Source of the DNA: Prorocentrum cordatum
Lineage: Eukaryota > Sar > Dinophyceae > Prorocentrales > Prorocentraceae
DNA: 64,000 nt
Direction of reading: 5' to 3'
NCBI GenBank assembly: GCA_963575745.1
Contig: CAUYUJ010000154.1
Span: forward strand, 1 to 64,000
Positions 53,001-63,932 of this stretch are shown piece by piece. The number at the start of each line of letters is the position of its first letter. The stretch's first letter is position 1. Below the pieces are notes generated by a model. It saw only the letters and a program-made list of their open reading frames with translations. It was not told where the DNA came from and searched no databases. The position numbers and the translations under genes were made by a program.

Positions 53001-53213
53001 TCCATCCCCCTGCCCCCTCCTCCTCCTCGGTCGTCTGGGGCACCCCCCGGGCCACTGCTGCGGCCCCTGCAGGCCGCCGCCCCAAAGCCTCGCCCCGCTC
53101 CCCCCCCCCCCGCCACGGCCCGCGCGCGCTCCCCCCCTCCCCGAGGCCCGCCCCCCCTTGGTGGTGGGATGCAGGGGCGGGAGCAGCAAGGCGTGAGAGC
53201 TGGGGGAGGAACC

Positions 53214-53562
53214 GATGTTGTTGTTGTTGTTGGTGTTGTTGTTGTTGTTGCTGTTGTTGTTGTTGTTGCTGTTGTTGGTGTTGTTGTTGGTGTTGTTGTT
53301 GGTGTTGTTGTTGTTGCTGTTGTTGTTGTTGTTGTTGATGTTGGTGTTGCTGTTGTTGTTGTTGGTGGTGTTGTTGTTGTTGGTGTTGCTGTTGTTGTTG
53401 TTGTTGGTGGTGGTGGTGTTGTTGTTGGTGGTGTTGTTGTTGTTGCTGCTGTTGTTGTTGGTGGTGGAGGTGGTGTTGGTGGTGGTGTTGGTGTTGGTGT
53501 TGTTGGTGTTGTTGTTGGTGCTGGTGTTGTTGTTGTTGTTGTTGTTGTTGTTGTCGTTGTTT
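53214..53562. repeat. TTG microsatellite
   Basis: Interrupted (TTG)n with GTT/GGT variants. The minus strand reads as polyglutamine, a repeat artefact. Confidence 0.96.
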
Positions 53563-54270
53563 TGGGGGGGAGCTCAACGCCCGCACAGCCCTGGTGAACA
53601 CAGCAGCGGCGGCTGGGACAGCGCTGCTGGCAGTGAGGGAGACCTCACAGGCCGATGAGTGCAGTGCACATGAAGGCCGTGGGGGAGGCACCGCAGGAGG
53701 AAGAAGGGAGGAGCAGGAGGGTAAAACGAGGAGGACGAGGCTGAGCCAGGGGACGAGGAGGAGGATGAGGACGAGGTGGGGATGAGGAGGAGGAGGAGGA
53801 GGAGGAGGAGGAGGAGGAGGGTGATGTGGGCGAGGAGGAGGAGGCTGCAAAACGTGGAGGATGAGGAGGGACAACACAGGAAACGGGAAAGAGGTGCATA
53901 AGAGAGGAGTGGGAAGGCAGATCGGGTGGTGCACAGGCTCAGACGGGGGTAAGAGGAGGACGAGGAACAAAACGCCGCTGCCACGATGTGATCTCCTCCA
54001 CCCATCGTCTCGCGCCTGTTTCATGCTCTTGTCTGCAATACTGCCGCAACTCACGCTAGTATTGCCTCGCACTCGTCCTCTTGGGATTGTATCGCGTCCG
54101 TCCCTGCAAGGCCTCGTGCTGCCGAGGGTCGCAACAGCCCCGCCGCTGATGTTTGCGTACTCTTTCTCTGTTTTGCACAAGAGGAGCACGAGAGAGGACT
54201 GGGAAAGGCAGGCCGGGTGGTGAACAAGCCAACGCTCTGTTGCCAAGACGGGGTTGGGACGGAGCCTCCC
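53563..54270. repeat. GGA block and two related AGGCAGRYCGGGTGGT segments
   Basis: (GGA)n at 53755-53830. AAGGCAGATCGGGTGGTGCA near 53914 and AAGGCAGGCCGGGTGGTGAA near 54205, with preceding AGAGGAGTGGGA/AGAGGACTGGGA, are diverged duplicates ~290 bp apart. Confidence 0.65.
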
Positions 54271-54425
54271 CCTCCCCTTCCTCTTCCTCCTTCCCCCCTC
54301 CTTCGCCCTCCCTCCACGCTCCTTCCCCCCTTCCTCTTCCTCCTTCCCCCCTCCTTCGCCCTTCCGCCTTCCCCCCTCCTTCGCCCTCCCCTTCCTCTTC
54401 CTCCTTCGCCCGCCTCACCGCGTAG
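54271..54425. repeat. CTTCCTCTTCCTCCTTCCCC repeat
   Basis: Three or more ~45-bp pyrimidine units (TTCGCCCTCCC landmarks). Confidence 0.85.
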
Positions 54426-54579
54426 GATCACTTGCAAGCGTCCTGATCATCTGCTATCGTTCCAGCAGGTCCTCAGGTCCTTCAGAGTCCTTTGCGCTCA
54501 GGGCTGCAGTGCTCTGCAAGTGGTCCATGGCCCCGAGTCCCAGGCGCGCCTGCGGCCTGGCGCGCGCCCTCGCCAGAGG

Positions 54580-54599
54580 TTTTTTTTTTTTTTTTTTTT
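54580..54599 (-). repeat. Poly(T) run of 20, poly(A) on the minus strand
   Basis: A pure homopolymer of 20 bases in a GC-rich region, unlike any other in the window. It could be the tail of a minus-strand retroposed sequence. The adjacent minus-strand DNA (54900-54600) is CAAGAGGCCCC-type degenerate repeat without a recognised gene. Confidence 0.7.
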
Positions 54600-55159
54600 C
54601 GAGGCGCAAGGGGGACCCACAACGGGGCGGGAGGTCGCCAGGACGCGCCCAGGACGGAACCAAGAGGGCCCCGAGTCGCCCGAAGATCGCTCCGAGACGC
54701 CCACGATTCCCAGGAGGCTCTTGGTTTGGAAGGATTCTGCCGTTCCCGTCTTTTCGGGCTTCGAGCGCTCCAAAGCGGCCCAAGAAGCCTCCCAAATCGC
54801 CCGGAGTGGCTGCCACGGGGGTCCCAAGACGCCCAAGAGGCCCCCGAGACGGCCCAAGATGGCCTCAAGAGGGGGAACTCGAAGTTACACCTCGAGCCTG
54901 CCGCCGCAAGATGACCCCCGCTGTCTAGCAGTGAGATACCCCCTGGCGGCTCCCCACTGGAGCGCGCAGGTGGTACGTCTGCTACGCTACATCGGGATCA
55001 TCATGCGGCGATGAAAAGACCAGCCGGTGCAGCCCAAACCAGCGTTTCGCTGGACTTGTCCCCACCATCTCGCAGCGCGAACGGGCCCCCCTTTGGGTAC
55101 TCGACTGGTATGCCTGCCACACTGCGGTGATCATGGGGCTCCTGAATCTGAAGAAGACT

Positions 55160-55575
55160 GGGCGTGGGTGGGTCCGAGTACGAGAGGCTGAGTGCGAGTG
55201 AGTGGGTAAGTTCGAGAATGAGTGAGTCTGAGCATGAGTGGGTCCGAGTGTCAGCGAGTTTGGGCATTACTAAGCTGAGTATGAGCGTTCATGAGTTCAT
55301 GAGTGTGAGTGGTCTGTGTGTGAGTGAGTCTGAGTGTGAGCGAGTATGAGTGTGAGTGAGTCTGAGTGTGGATCAGTCTGAGCGTGAGTCTGATTATGAG
55401 GGAGTCTCCTGGGTATGAGTGAGTCAGCTGGGTTTGAGTGAGTCTGCTGGGTATGAGTGGGTCTGAATATGAGAGTGAGTAAGCCTGAGCATGAGTGTGA
55501 GTGAGTCTGAGTGTGAGCGTGAGTGGGTCTGAGTAGGAATCGGTCTGTGTAGGATCGAATCTGCGCATGAGTGAG
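55160..55575 (+). repeat. Degenerate GAGTGAGTCTGAGTGT array
   Basis: Irregular GAGTG(A/T)GTCTGAG words with longer recurrences such as GAGTCTGCTGGGTATGAGTG. Confidence 0.9.
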
Positions 55576-55674
55576 TCTGGGAGCAGAACGCTGGAAGGTT
55601 CGAGGTGGAGGCGTCCTGGGATGTGGTGAAAAATGCACGCCTTCCACGATGGCTGCTGAGATCTGTGCGAACAA

Positions 55675-56365
55675 TCGGCGGCAGGCCCGGGGGGAAAGTG
55701 AGAAGGGCCCGGCCTTCCCAGAAAGCTCGGAAGTCCCCTGGCCTTCGGAGAAGAACTTCAAGCCCTCCCCGAATACATCGAGAAAACCTCTCGAAGGGCG
55801 CGAGGGTTTCGGAGAAGCCCCGCCGCCTTCTGAGAAGGTCTTCTCCTGTGGATGCCATGACCATGGACACTCTAACAATCCGACCATTGATGTAAAGATG
55901 AGCTTAAGATGTGTAAAACCATTTCTAAGAATGTTTCAAACGTGTTTTTTACCTATCTAAAAACATGTATTAAACATCCTTTAGATATCTGAAAATTATT
56001 TGGCAGCATGCTTCCCCTCCATTAAATCGACTTCCACAAGAACAATTTCAAGCCCTCCCCGAATACGGAGAACACCTCTCGGAAGGCGCGATGGTTTCTC
56101 AGAAGTCCCGCCACCTTCTGAGGAGGCCTGCTCCTGCGACTGCCATAACAATGGACTCTCTTAACAATCCTATCAGTGAATTAAAGATGTGTTTAAAATG
56201 TGCAAATCATGTTCTAAACAAATTTCAAACATGCTTCTAACATATCTAAAACATGTTTGAAACATCTTCTAGACACCTGGACAATATTTGGCAGCATGCG
56301 TCCTCTCCATTACTCGATTTCCACTAGCCCTTTCCTTCTCACCCCGCCCCCCCAGCTCGCCGCCG
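55675..56365. mobile_element. Family K-like element with ~290-bp tandem interior
   Basis: The left end TCGGCGGCAGGCCCGGGGGG with AAAGTGAGAAGGGC, and a right end TTCCTTCTCACCCCGCCCCC with GCTCGCCGCCG, are the two family K termini but lie ~690 bp apart. Between them a ~290-bp segment is repeated twice (TTCAAGCCCTCCCCGAATAC at 55756 and 56046), each ending in a family L sequence. Confidence 0.75.
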
Positions 56366-56521
56366 GAAAACAACGAGGCACACAACGTTCCGTCGTTGAC
56401 GGCAGAGGGCAGCACCGGAGGCAGGCGCCGCCTCGATGCCGTAGTGGTCGGACAGCTGCGTCACGGGCGCCCCCACGTCCTGGCCCGCGGCGCAGCCCCG
56501 ACGCACGCCATACAGCGAGCC

Positions 56522-56653
56522 CGGCCATCGCTCGGACGGCCATTCCCTGTGCTCTTTTCGGTGGTCGTGCGTGGTCTGTCCGCCAGATCATCCAGGATGC
56601 TCCTCGGTGGACCTCGCCGAGGAAAAAACATATGCCCACGTCCGAGCGGTGCC
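56522..56653. mobile_element. Family B element
   Basis: CGGCCATCGCTCGGACGGCC and CACGTCCGAGCGGTGCC ends. Confidence 0.8.
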
Positions 56654-56982
56654 GAGCACAGCGAGCGCGAGCGGCGCTGGAGCGCCTGCCTGCCAGCGCG
56701 TCGCGCCTGGCGAGCAGCGGCTGGCCGCGCGCCCCCGTGTGCGCGGCTGCCCCGGAGAGCGAAGCACACCGCATCCGGCGGAGCGCGATCGCGGCACTGC
56801 GGGTGGCCTGGGCCCCCGGCCCCCGCGCCCGAGGTGGGCATAGGGACACGACAGGGGGCGCGGCGGGCGGCCCTCTGCCTCGCAGGGGGCCAGCTCCGCG
56901 GCGGCGTCTGGCAGCGAACTGGTGTGCAGCACGAGCAGAAGCCCTGCTTGTCAGTGTTCGCACCCACTCTGACTGCCTGCAA
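56654..56982. other. GC-rich stretch, no gene recognised
   Basis: Both strands open; no consistent protein features. Confidence 0.4.
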
Positions 56983-57123
56983 GACCACGCCAGCCCAACC
57001 CGAAGACCCGCATTTCGGGTTGCGGGGGGTACGGGTTCCGCATGCTCTTTCGATGTTCCCCGAGCCCCCACAACTGGGAAGGGCGGGCAACTTGGGGCAT
57101 TCGGGTTGGGCTGGGATGTGTCT
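56983..57123. mobile_element. Family T element (copy 2)
   Basis: GACCACGCCAGCCCAACCCG and TTCGGGTTGGGCTGGGATGT ends; interior GCATTTCGGGTTGCGGGGGG. Confidence 0.8.
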
Positions 57124-57639
57124 GGTGGGTGGTGACACTCTGTCCGTTTCGATTTCGACCGTGCCGATGCGGGAGCAGACGAGGCAGAGCCACGCGCGCG
57201 CGGTCAGGGTCCTTCGTCCTGTCGACCAGGAACTTCTCGACCTCGGACAGGCCGCGGATGGGGGGGGGTGACGCCCGGTTGGAGGCGCGGCTGCAAACAC
57301 CCTCCCTCCTCCAGGAGAGTCACACGGCATAATTGCAAGGGGATGGCGGCAACGAGCTCGCTGAAGGCATTCTGTTGGATAAGGACGAAGATTGCACACT
57401 GAAGGCATAAACGAAGTCGCTGAAAGTAGACACAAAAAAGCAAATATTGCTCCACTGACGGCAACGTGGCTGTCTCCAGGGCAGGCAAAAATGCTTTGCT
57501 CACCGAAAGCAAATTGCTCATTGAAGGCGATTTCTTGACTGAGAGAAGACTTGTAGCGAAAACGAAAAACCGTTTCAAGAAGGGCAAGGCGTCCAAAATG
57601 GGCAATGCAAACAATGGGAGGGCTGCCGGAAATGAGTAC
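57124..57639. other. GAAGGC-type degenerate words, no gene supported
   Basis: CTGAAGGCAT, CTGAAGGCATAA, CATTGAAGGCGAT and GCAAATTGCTCA recur loosely at 57360-57540. Confidence 0.45.
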
Positions 57640-57805
57640 GGGTATGGGGGTAGGAACCCACAACAAGGAACCAGACCCCTTTCTCCATCAATTATACTTC
57701 GATTTCCCATAGAAACCCTTTGGAAGACCAAAGACGAACTGTTAAACATTGAAGGAACACCGAACCCCTCCCCAAAGAAAAAGGTTCCCTCTTCAACGGC
57801 CCGAC
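57640..57805 (+). repeat. Family V repeat (copy 1)
   Basis: AACCCCTCCCCAAAGAAAAAGGTTCC and TCTTCAACGGCCCGACTGT align with 59882-60052; upstream TTCGATTTCCCATAGAAACC also aligns. Confidence 0.75.
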
Positions 57806-58005
57806 TGTACGGCAAGTTGATGTCGAGCCGACTTCGGCGCTGGTTTCAGACACCGCGGGGATCGTTCAACCTTGAACGATCGGCCATCTCCGAATCTTCA
57901 GATCGATCAACATCGAACGAATCTGGGTTGCCAAAAGCGTCCAACCTTGTCGTTGAATGCCGGCAGCGAAGTCGCCGCTCTTCGACACGACGCCAACCCA
58001 CCGTA
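57806..58005. mobile_element. Family P element
   Basis: TACGGCAAGTTGATGTCGAG and CGACACGACGCCAACCCACC ends, with internal GTTCAACCTTGAACGATCGG. It follows family V without a gap. Confidence 0.8.
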
Positions 58006-58220
58006 GAGTTCGGAGGCCTCTTGGGCCGTTTTGGGGCGATCTTGGGGGCCTCTTGGGCCGTCTTGGAGCGTCGGACAGCCGAACAGGCAAGAACACCAAA
58101 TCCCTTCAACCACATATGGGTAATCAATAGTTGTTTCCCTCTTGGGGCCCTCTTGGGAGGCCACTTGGAGGCCTCTTGGGGCGTCTTGAGGGACTCTTGG
58201 GCACTCCTCCTCTGGGAGGC
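58006..58220 (-). repeat. Degenerate GGCCTCTTGGGGCGTCTT repeat
   Basis: Ten or so irregular units; reverse orientation of the 39435-39600 type. Confidence 0.7.
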
Positions 58221-58755
58221 GAAATAAGAACATGAGCACGATGGGCTAGGACGGCGAGGAGGGGCAGAAAAAGCGTTGCCCACGGAATCCCGAGATTGCA
58301 ACACCAAACCACCATTGTCCTTGGCAGCCTTCTGGGGACGTGATTGTCGTCGCCAGTGTGAGGAGGAGAAGATAGAGGAAGAGGCGCAGATGATGAACAG
58401 AGCGAGACGGAAGGCGGAAACAAACGATGAAGATGAGAATGAGGATACCAGAACCCCGTGGTATCCTACCTCGGGACCTCCACATACTGATGAAAGCAGC
58501 GAGAAACAGGAGCAAGCATCAGGAATCAACGACAAAAATGAGGCGTCATAGAACAAGCGTAAGGAACAGAGGAAGACAGCAGGAACATGAAAGAATGAAG
58601 CGAAGCAGGGAAGTTGGAACATTGCCCCCGGAGATTAGATATTCCTATGCTGGACCGTATCCGACCAGAAGAACACAGCGGGAAACATAGAGCAACACGA
58701 GGGAACGTAGAGGTGCAAACATAAGGTAGCAACGGGAAGCGGACTCTACCATACA
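58221..58755. other. No gene recognised
   Basis: AGGAACATGAAAGAATGA-type purine-rich words; GGGAAACATAGAGCAACACG recalls the reverse complement of the 60.5 kb array. Confidence 0.45.
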
Positions 58756-58759
58756 AATG

Positions 58760-58793
<34 letters not shown>

Positions 58794-58840
58794 CATACAT
58801 ATATACATACATATACATGCATATATATACACACCCACAA
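58756..58840. repeat. ACAT microsatellite
   Basis: (ACAT)n with ATAT interruptions. Confidence 0.95.
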
Positions 58841-59252
58841 GGCCACATAACAGAGCACAACATGGGAACGTATAGAAGCATACTCAACCAACACGAAATG
58901 AACGGAAATAATATGGAACCATGATGTAGCATAACGAAATACTATGGCATCTAAACACATTCGACGAAACATGCCAAAACAACATAACCATCAAGACGTA
59001 TAAGGAACCACCATGGAACATCAAGACGCCCTCTATCGGATGGCAGAAAATCAGATGAACGCGGCGAAGGCGAACCATGCCCCGTCCCGAAACCATCTGG
59101 CGATGCCATCAGCAAGCTGCGCGATTCCGAGAGGAGACAGCACCTCGCCGGCCTTCGCACGGCACCGTTGCAGCCGCCGCCTTGGCATGCGCCTCGGCAA
59201 GCGAAACGCGCCCCGCGCCCACATGGGAGCGCCCCTTCCAGGCGAAAATGCG
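58841..59252. other. No gene recognised
   Basis: AT-richer CATAACG/ACCATG words, then GC-rich unique sequence. Confidence 0.45.
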
Positions 59253-59386
59253 TGCCGTCGCGCGGACGTCCATTTCCCGTGCATGGTTGTCGGTGTCGCG
59301 CGTGTTCTTTTGTGTTTGCTCGACGGTCCAGGATGGTCCTCGATGGTTCTCGCCGGGAAAAAATGCACACGCCCGAGCGATGCCAA
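59253..59386. mobile_element. Family B element
   Basis: TGCCGTCGCGCGGACGTCCA and CACGCCCGAGCGATGCCA ends. Confidence 0.8.
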
Positions 59387-59516
59387 GAGAAGGGGCAAAC
59401 GGAGCTCGGACGACGCGCGCGCGGGCGCGCCCGCGGCCCCGCCGCCAGGAGCGACCCGGCCGGCGAGCGAACAGAGAAACGCCCTGCGCCGCGCCAGGGC
59501 GGGAGCAGCCTTTTAT

Positions 59517-59679
59517 AGGGGGCAAACAAACCTACCTCGCTTTTGACCACCCTCGCTTCCAAGAGATACCAAGCGATGCCAAACTACGGCATGTACTGGT
59601 CAGGCCGCTTGCCGAGGAGGCGTGTGGTATGACTTGGTTTTGCCTGGAAGCGAAAGCGGGGTAGGTAATTCACGCTCTG
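59517..59679. mobile_element. Family Q element (copy 2)
   Basis: CCTACCTCGCTTTTGACCAC and TGGAAGCGAAAGCGGGGTAG ends; collinear with 7097-7258 outside and inside the arms. Confidence 0.75.
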
Positions 59680-59686
59680 ATTTTAT

Positions 59687-59853
59687 CGGGTGTTGCTAGA
59701 AATGCCCCTGGCCCAAGGTGCCCCCCGCTTTTCGCTCCCTTACAAAGCCCCTGGGGTCCTCTGGGCCTCGTGAGGGGTGCCCTGGAGGCCGCCCGGGCCA
59801 CCCCGAGAATCCTGGGGGTACCTTGGGCCAGGGGTACTTCTAGCAACACCCGA
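59687..59853. mobile_element. Family S element, near-perfect 40-bp inverted repeats
   Basis: TCGGGTGTTGCTAGAAATGC through CTGGCCCAAGGTGCCCCC is mirrored almost exactly by the right end, finishing TTCTAGCAACACCCGA (about 3 differences). The flanks TTTTA and CTTTA allow a short TTTA target duplication. Single copy. Confidence 0.9.
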
Positions 59854-59881
59854 CTTTACACAAGCAGCAAAATACAGTCGG

Positions 59882-60052
59882 GGCGTTGACCTAAGGAGCC
59901 CTACATGAGGAACGAGGCCCCCTCGTCTCATAGATTAAATTTCGATTCCCCATGAGAGACCTCAGGGAAGCCCAGGGCAAACCGTGAGGCAATCGAGGGA
60001 CACCGAGCCCCTCCCCAACGGAAAGGGTTCCTTCTTCAACGCCCCGACTGTG
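59882..60052 (+). repeat. Family V repeat (copy 2)
   Basis: AGCCCCTCCCCAACGGAAAG and TCTTCAACGCCCCGACTGTG; collinear with 57640-57805. Confidence 0.75.
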
Positions 60053-60480
60053 TGCGCGCGGCGCCAGAGCGACAGCGACGTTTCCGTAGGCTCGCGCGCG
60101 ACCCCGCTGCCAACGGGTAGGGGACTGACAGAGGCGCGCCTCTTCCAAGCGCGGAGTTCAACTCTAGGGCAAAAGCGAGCGCTTCGAGGGGGTGACAAAA
60201 AGAGACATTTCGCTCTTCGCGAGGGATGCGCGCCCCGTTCCCCTGCCGAAGCGCCTGTTGCAATGCCGACCAACAAAAAGTCATTGTAGAAATGGCAAGC
60301 GTCGGCTTTGTATTGCATTCGGTGGGTTAGATGGAAGGTCCCCGAGGGGGTGTCATTGGCTGGCAAGGCGGCAACGTGGGAGTGCATATATCTATATATG
60401 AATATGCCGGTGTTTCTCTGTACTTCACTTTTTGTCCTACTCTACTCGGTGTATATGTTTCCGTATGGTTGTCGTTGGTT
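60053..60480. other. No feature recognised
   Basis: Unique GC-rich sequence, then AT-rich TGTATATG words. Confidence 0.4.
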
Positions 60481-61315
60481 CCATATGTTTGCCTCTGTTT
60501 CCCTCTGTATGGAGAGGCTCCGAGGTAGGAAACCCAACCAACGGAGATTCGTGTTCTTACCTCCCTCTGTCTGTATGCTTCTCTATGATAGTCGCTGCTT
60601 GTAGGTTGCCTTCTCTTTGTATAGGTATCCGAATGTTTGTCGTTTCCTAATGTTAGTTTCCATATCCCGCCGTATGGGGAGGTTTCGAGGCAGGAAGCCC
60701 TAAACTCTGAAGGTTAGTACTCAAACCTCTCTCATACTATATGTCTCGTCATGTGTCTCGTTATGTCCTCTGGATTGTCTCTTTTCAAAACGAATATAAT
60801 GTGCTCCTTCTGTGTGTCGATGCTTCCCTCTGCATGGCGAGGTCCTGAGATCGGGAGCTCTACCATCTGGAGGTTCGTGTTTCAACCTCCTTCACTCTCT
60901 CTCTGCTTCTCGTTGTTCCATCATGCCCCATGTTCTCTTTGTTTCTCGTTGTTTCCCTATGTTTCCAGATGTTTCTCTTTGTTATATGCATTGCGATGTC
61001 AAAAAAAAAACCCTAACCATTTTCTCGTCGTGTCCTCATGTTCGCCTCTGTTTCACCATCTGTTTCTGTGTTCCCTCCTGTTCGTCTCTGTTTCCATCTG
61101 TATTGGGGGGTGCCGAGGTATGGAACCTTAACCTCCGGAGGACAGTGTTCAAACCTCCCTCTTTCTCTCTGTGTCTCGTTATCTCCTTCTGCTTCCTTGT
61201 GTTCGTGTATGTTTCTCGCTATGTCTCTATGATGTTACTTGTTTTGTGTGTTTGGACATTCCGAAATAGGAACCAACCTAACTTCCAGAGGTTAGTGTTC
61301 CAACCTCCTGATTCA
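60481..61315 (+). repeat. Degenerate ~160-bp tandem array, 5 units
   Basis: A motif of a GGAGG(T/C)(T/C)(C)CGAGGTAGGAA-type segment followed by TCTGGAGGTTAGTGTTCAAA and CCTCCCTC recurs at about 60510, 60680, 60840, 61105 and 61265. It is spaced by TGTTTCTCGTTATGT words. Confidence 0.8.
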
Positions 61316-61338
61316 AGGGGGGGGGCGGGAACGAGTGA

Positions 61339-61460
61339 TCGGCGGCGAGCGAGGAGGGGAAGTGAGAGGTAGAAGGCCCTCTCAGAAGGCGGCGGGACTT
61401 CTCAGAAGTCCTCGCGCCTTCTGAAGGGTTTTCTGTGTCGTGAGAAGGAGATGGGGCTTC
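61339..61460. mobile_element. Family K element, right terminus lost
   Basis: TCGGCGGCGAGCGAGGAGGG and CTTCTCAGAAG interior; ends near TTCTGTGTCGTGAGAAGGAG. Confidence 0.65.
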
Positions 61461-61962
61461 CGCCCGCCCCATGAAGATTAAAGTACATGTGAAAACACTC
61501 GACCATTGACATATGCAACAAACATCTGCGCTTGAAATAGATTCTGGTCAGAAATATGAAACAAACATCTACGTTCAACGACCGGCGTGCACGGGTGGGG
61601 GTGGACTAGACGGGTTGCTCATGAGGACATTCTGCAGGCCTAGCGCGGCAACACAAGCCCCATGTACGTCGGATCTAGATTGGATGTAGGCCCGACTCAC
61701 GTCGGATGTACGTCGGACTGACGTCGGACCATCGCCGCGCAAACGTTGTCCCATAGTTATCTGCGGGCTGGACGTGTGGACGAGAGGACGCAGCTGTTGA
61801 GTGCCGCGCGATGCCTCCCGAATGTTCCTCACGAGTGCTAGGGCGCAGGCACTTCCACCGCACTCGCCGAGGCGACGACGTGCCGCGCCCTCATACGCTC
61901 AGTGCGGACGCGCTGGGCCGTTCAGGATGCACAGCACCTAATTGCACACATACACATACACA
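61461..61962. other. No gene; short TCGGATGTACGTCGGA words
   Basis: Repeated ACGTCGGA(T/C) at 61665-61730; otherwise unique. Confidence 0.45.
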
Positions 61963-62131
61963 TACACCCTGCGAAATGCTTAAGAAATCATGGGTTAAGA
62001 AATTCATAGTCTCAGAACTTGAATTAAAACCCAACGTTTCCATTAAAACCTTAGGATTTACATTGAAACATTAAGAATAATCGAGACTCTGGTCGAGACC
62101 TTAAGTTTTCTTAAGCATCGCCTAAGGTGTA
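61963..62131. mobile_element. Family I element (copy 3) inside a CA microsatellite
   Basis: TACACCCTGCGAAATGCTTA to GCATCGCCTAAGGTGTA, with ACACAT/ACACAC dinucleotide repeats on both sides. Confidence 0.88.
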
Positions 62132-62674
62132 CACACACATACACACACACGCACATACACAAATACGTTCGTGCGCCGTGGAAGGTGCGAGTGCCCCGAT
62201 GGGGGGGGGGGGGGCAAGCGCCATGATTCAGAAAGCCACGCAGACAGGAGAGGGCGAGCGGGCGGGGGCCATGGCGAGGATGGAGGATGAGGAGGGCGAG
62301 TATGACAAGGCATAGCCTCTGACAGCGAGTGTGGGTAGGAAGCGGGAGGGGAGTAGCGATGGCGGTGAGGGGAGGAATAAGACCGAGAAGGAGGAGGAGG
62401 GGGCACTGGGAATTGGAAGGTGTTGGGAACTGCGACCAACTCACGTGCACGCAAAGGCTCCCGACGGCATGCTTGTTGTTCTCGTTACGTGCAACCCTGG
62501 AGGTCTCGGCACCCTGCCCAACTGTTTCTGCTGACGGCTCCATTGTCCTGACAAGGGCCCAAGATGCCGAAGATCGCCAGCAACCTCCGCTTGCGCTTTT
62601 TTTGTTGTTCACGGCACCAGGTGGCCTGGGTCACCTGCGTTGTCAACTGGGACGGATACCACCATCGCCTACCT
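62132..62674. other. No gene recognised
   Basis: A CA tail to 62165, then a GC-rich unique stretch. Confidence 0.4.
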
Positions 62675-62866
62675 AGAGGGCTCCCTAGTGGGGTCCGAGT
62701 AGATGGGGTCGGGGGATCGAGCCGCATCGTCGAGGTATCGCCAGTGCATCGGCAACGTCAGGGTTGAGAATATCGGGCTCCGAGTCGAGCCGTATCTCCA
62801 ACGCATCGGCGATGCGGCGCGAACCTCGGACCCAGATGTTCTCGGACCCCAACTGGGCGGCCTCCG
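62675..62866. mobile_element. Family N element (copy 2)
   Basis: AGAGGGCTCCCTAGTGGGGT left arm; the right end is degraded (GGACCCCAACTGGGCGGCCT). Confidence 0.75.
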
Positions 62867-62944
62867 CAAATACACGACGCCGCATATTCTTGAAATGGGC
62901 CCGCAGAAAACTGGACCCCTTTCCCTGGTACCGGTTATTCATTT

Positions 62945-63130
62945 CGGGGCGACCAAGAGGGGGACGTCCAAGAGGGGGAGGTGCAAATCATGTCCGGCGG
63001 CATGGGCGCGTCCCAGGGGGGGGGCGGGGGACGTATTGAAATGAGAAGGGGCGCCATGAAATCTAGGGAGTTATCATGGCCCCCGCCATGATATCCCCCC
63101 CGCTAGCAATCACCCCCCTCGGCCGCCCCT
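62945..63130. mobile_element. Family F element, diverged
   Basis: TCGGGGCGACCAAGAGG and CCCCCCTCGGCCGCCCC termini, with the usual GCAAATCATG...CCGGCGGCATG interior. Confidence 0.8.
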
Positions 63131-63805
63131 GCTCATCCTAAAAATTGCGTGACGATCCCCAGGGCCAGTGAGGACCCCCCCGAAGCTGGAAAAACAGCGA
63201 GAAACCTCCCGCCACGATTGCTGGGAGCCCCCCCCTTGGGAGGCCTGCACCCGTGGCTCTGGCCAGCCTCGGCGGCGGGTGGGGAGGTCCGCGGTGGCAG
63301 GCGCGCGCGCGCGGAGCGCGCAAGGGCCTGGCACGTGGCGGGCACCATCGGCTCGGAGGCCGCCTGTGCGCTGCGCGCGCCCGCGCGAAGCCCGCATCCT
63401 CGTGGTCGTTGCCGTGGTCACGCGGTCGCCACGGCCGTGGTCGCCGCCGTTGTCCCGATCCTTCTTGGAGGTCGGTCGGCGCAAGGAGCATCTCGGCTAC
63501 AACGCAGGTGGGAAAGGTCTTCAGACTCAGAGCAAAGATTCATTCGCGCGACAGGTGGCCTCGCCATTTTTCTCCAGACAGCCCGGACAGGCCAGGGTAG
63601 GTCGTTAGCTCCCCTTTCTCAAAGCGCTGTCGACCGCCAGGTCCCGCTGAATACCGCCTCGTTCTTCCCCTTTGCCCCCCCCAACCCCCTTCTCTCCCTC
63701 CCCCTCTCGCACCCCTACACCTCGCATCCGTTCCTCCCCGTATTTCACCCCCTCCTTTCCATACCTCCGATGTCGTGATTGTTGCTGACAACGCGAAGCC
63801 CTACC
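63131..63805. other. No gene recognised
   Basis: GC-rich; GGCGCGCGCGCGCGGAGCGCG near 63299 recalls family E. Pyrimidine-rich CCCTCTCTCCC words at 63670-63760. Confidence 0.4.
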
Positions 63806-63932
63806 TTGCCGTCGCTCGGACGCCCATTTCCCGTACATTTGTCGGTTTCGTGCATGTTTGTTGTGCTCGATGGTCCAGGATGGTCCTCGATGGTTCTCGC
63901 CGAGAAAAAATGCACATGTCCGAGCGATGCCA
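63806..63932. mobile_element. Family B element
   Basis: TTGCCGTCGCTCGGACGCCC and CATGTCCGAGCGATGCCAAG ends. Confidence 0.85.

Noticed and set aside
52858-54246. 462-codon minus frame with a long polyglutamine region
   Set aside because: The frame is open because it crosses CTC, TTG and GGA microsatellites; the segments between have no recognisable domain and shared words lie in other frames.
57466-58227. 253-codon plus frame
   Set aside because: It runs through family V, family P and a degenerate CTCTTGGG repeat, so its length is due to joined repeats, although the first 60 codons look ordinary.
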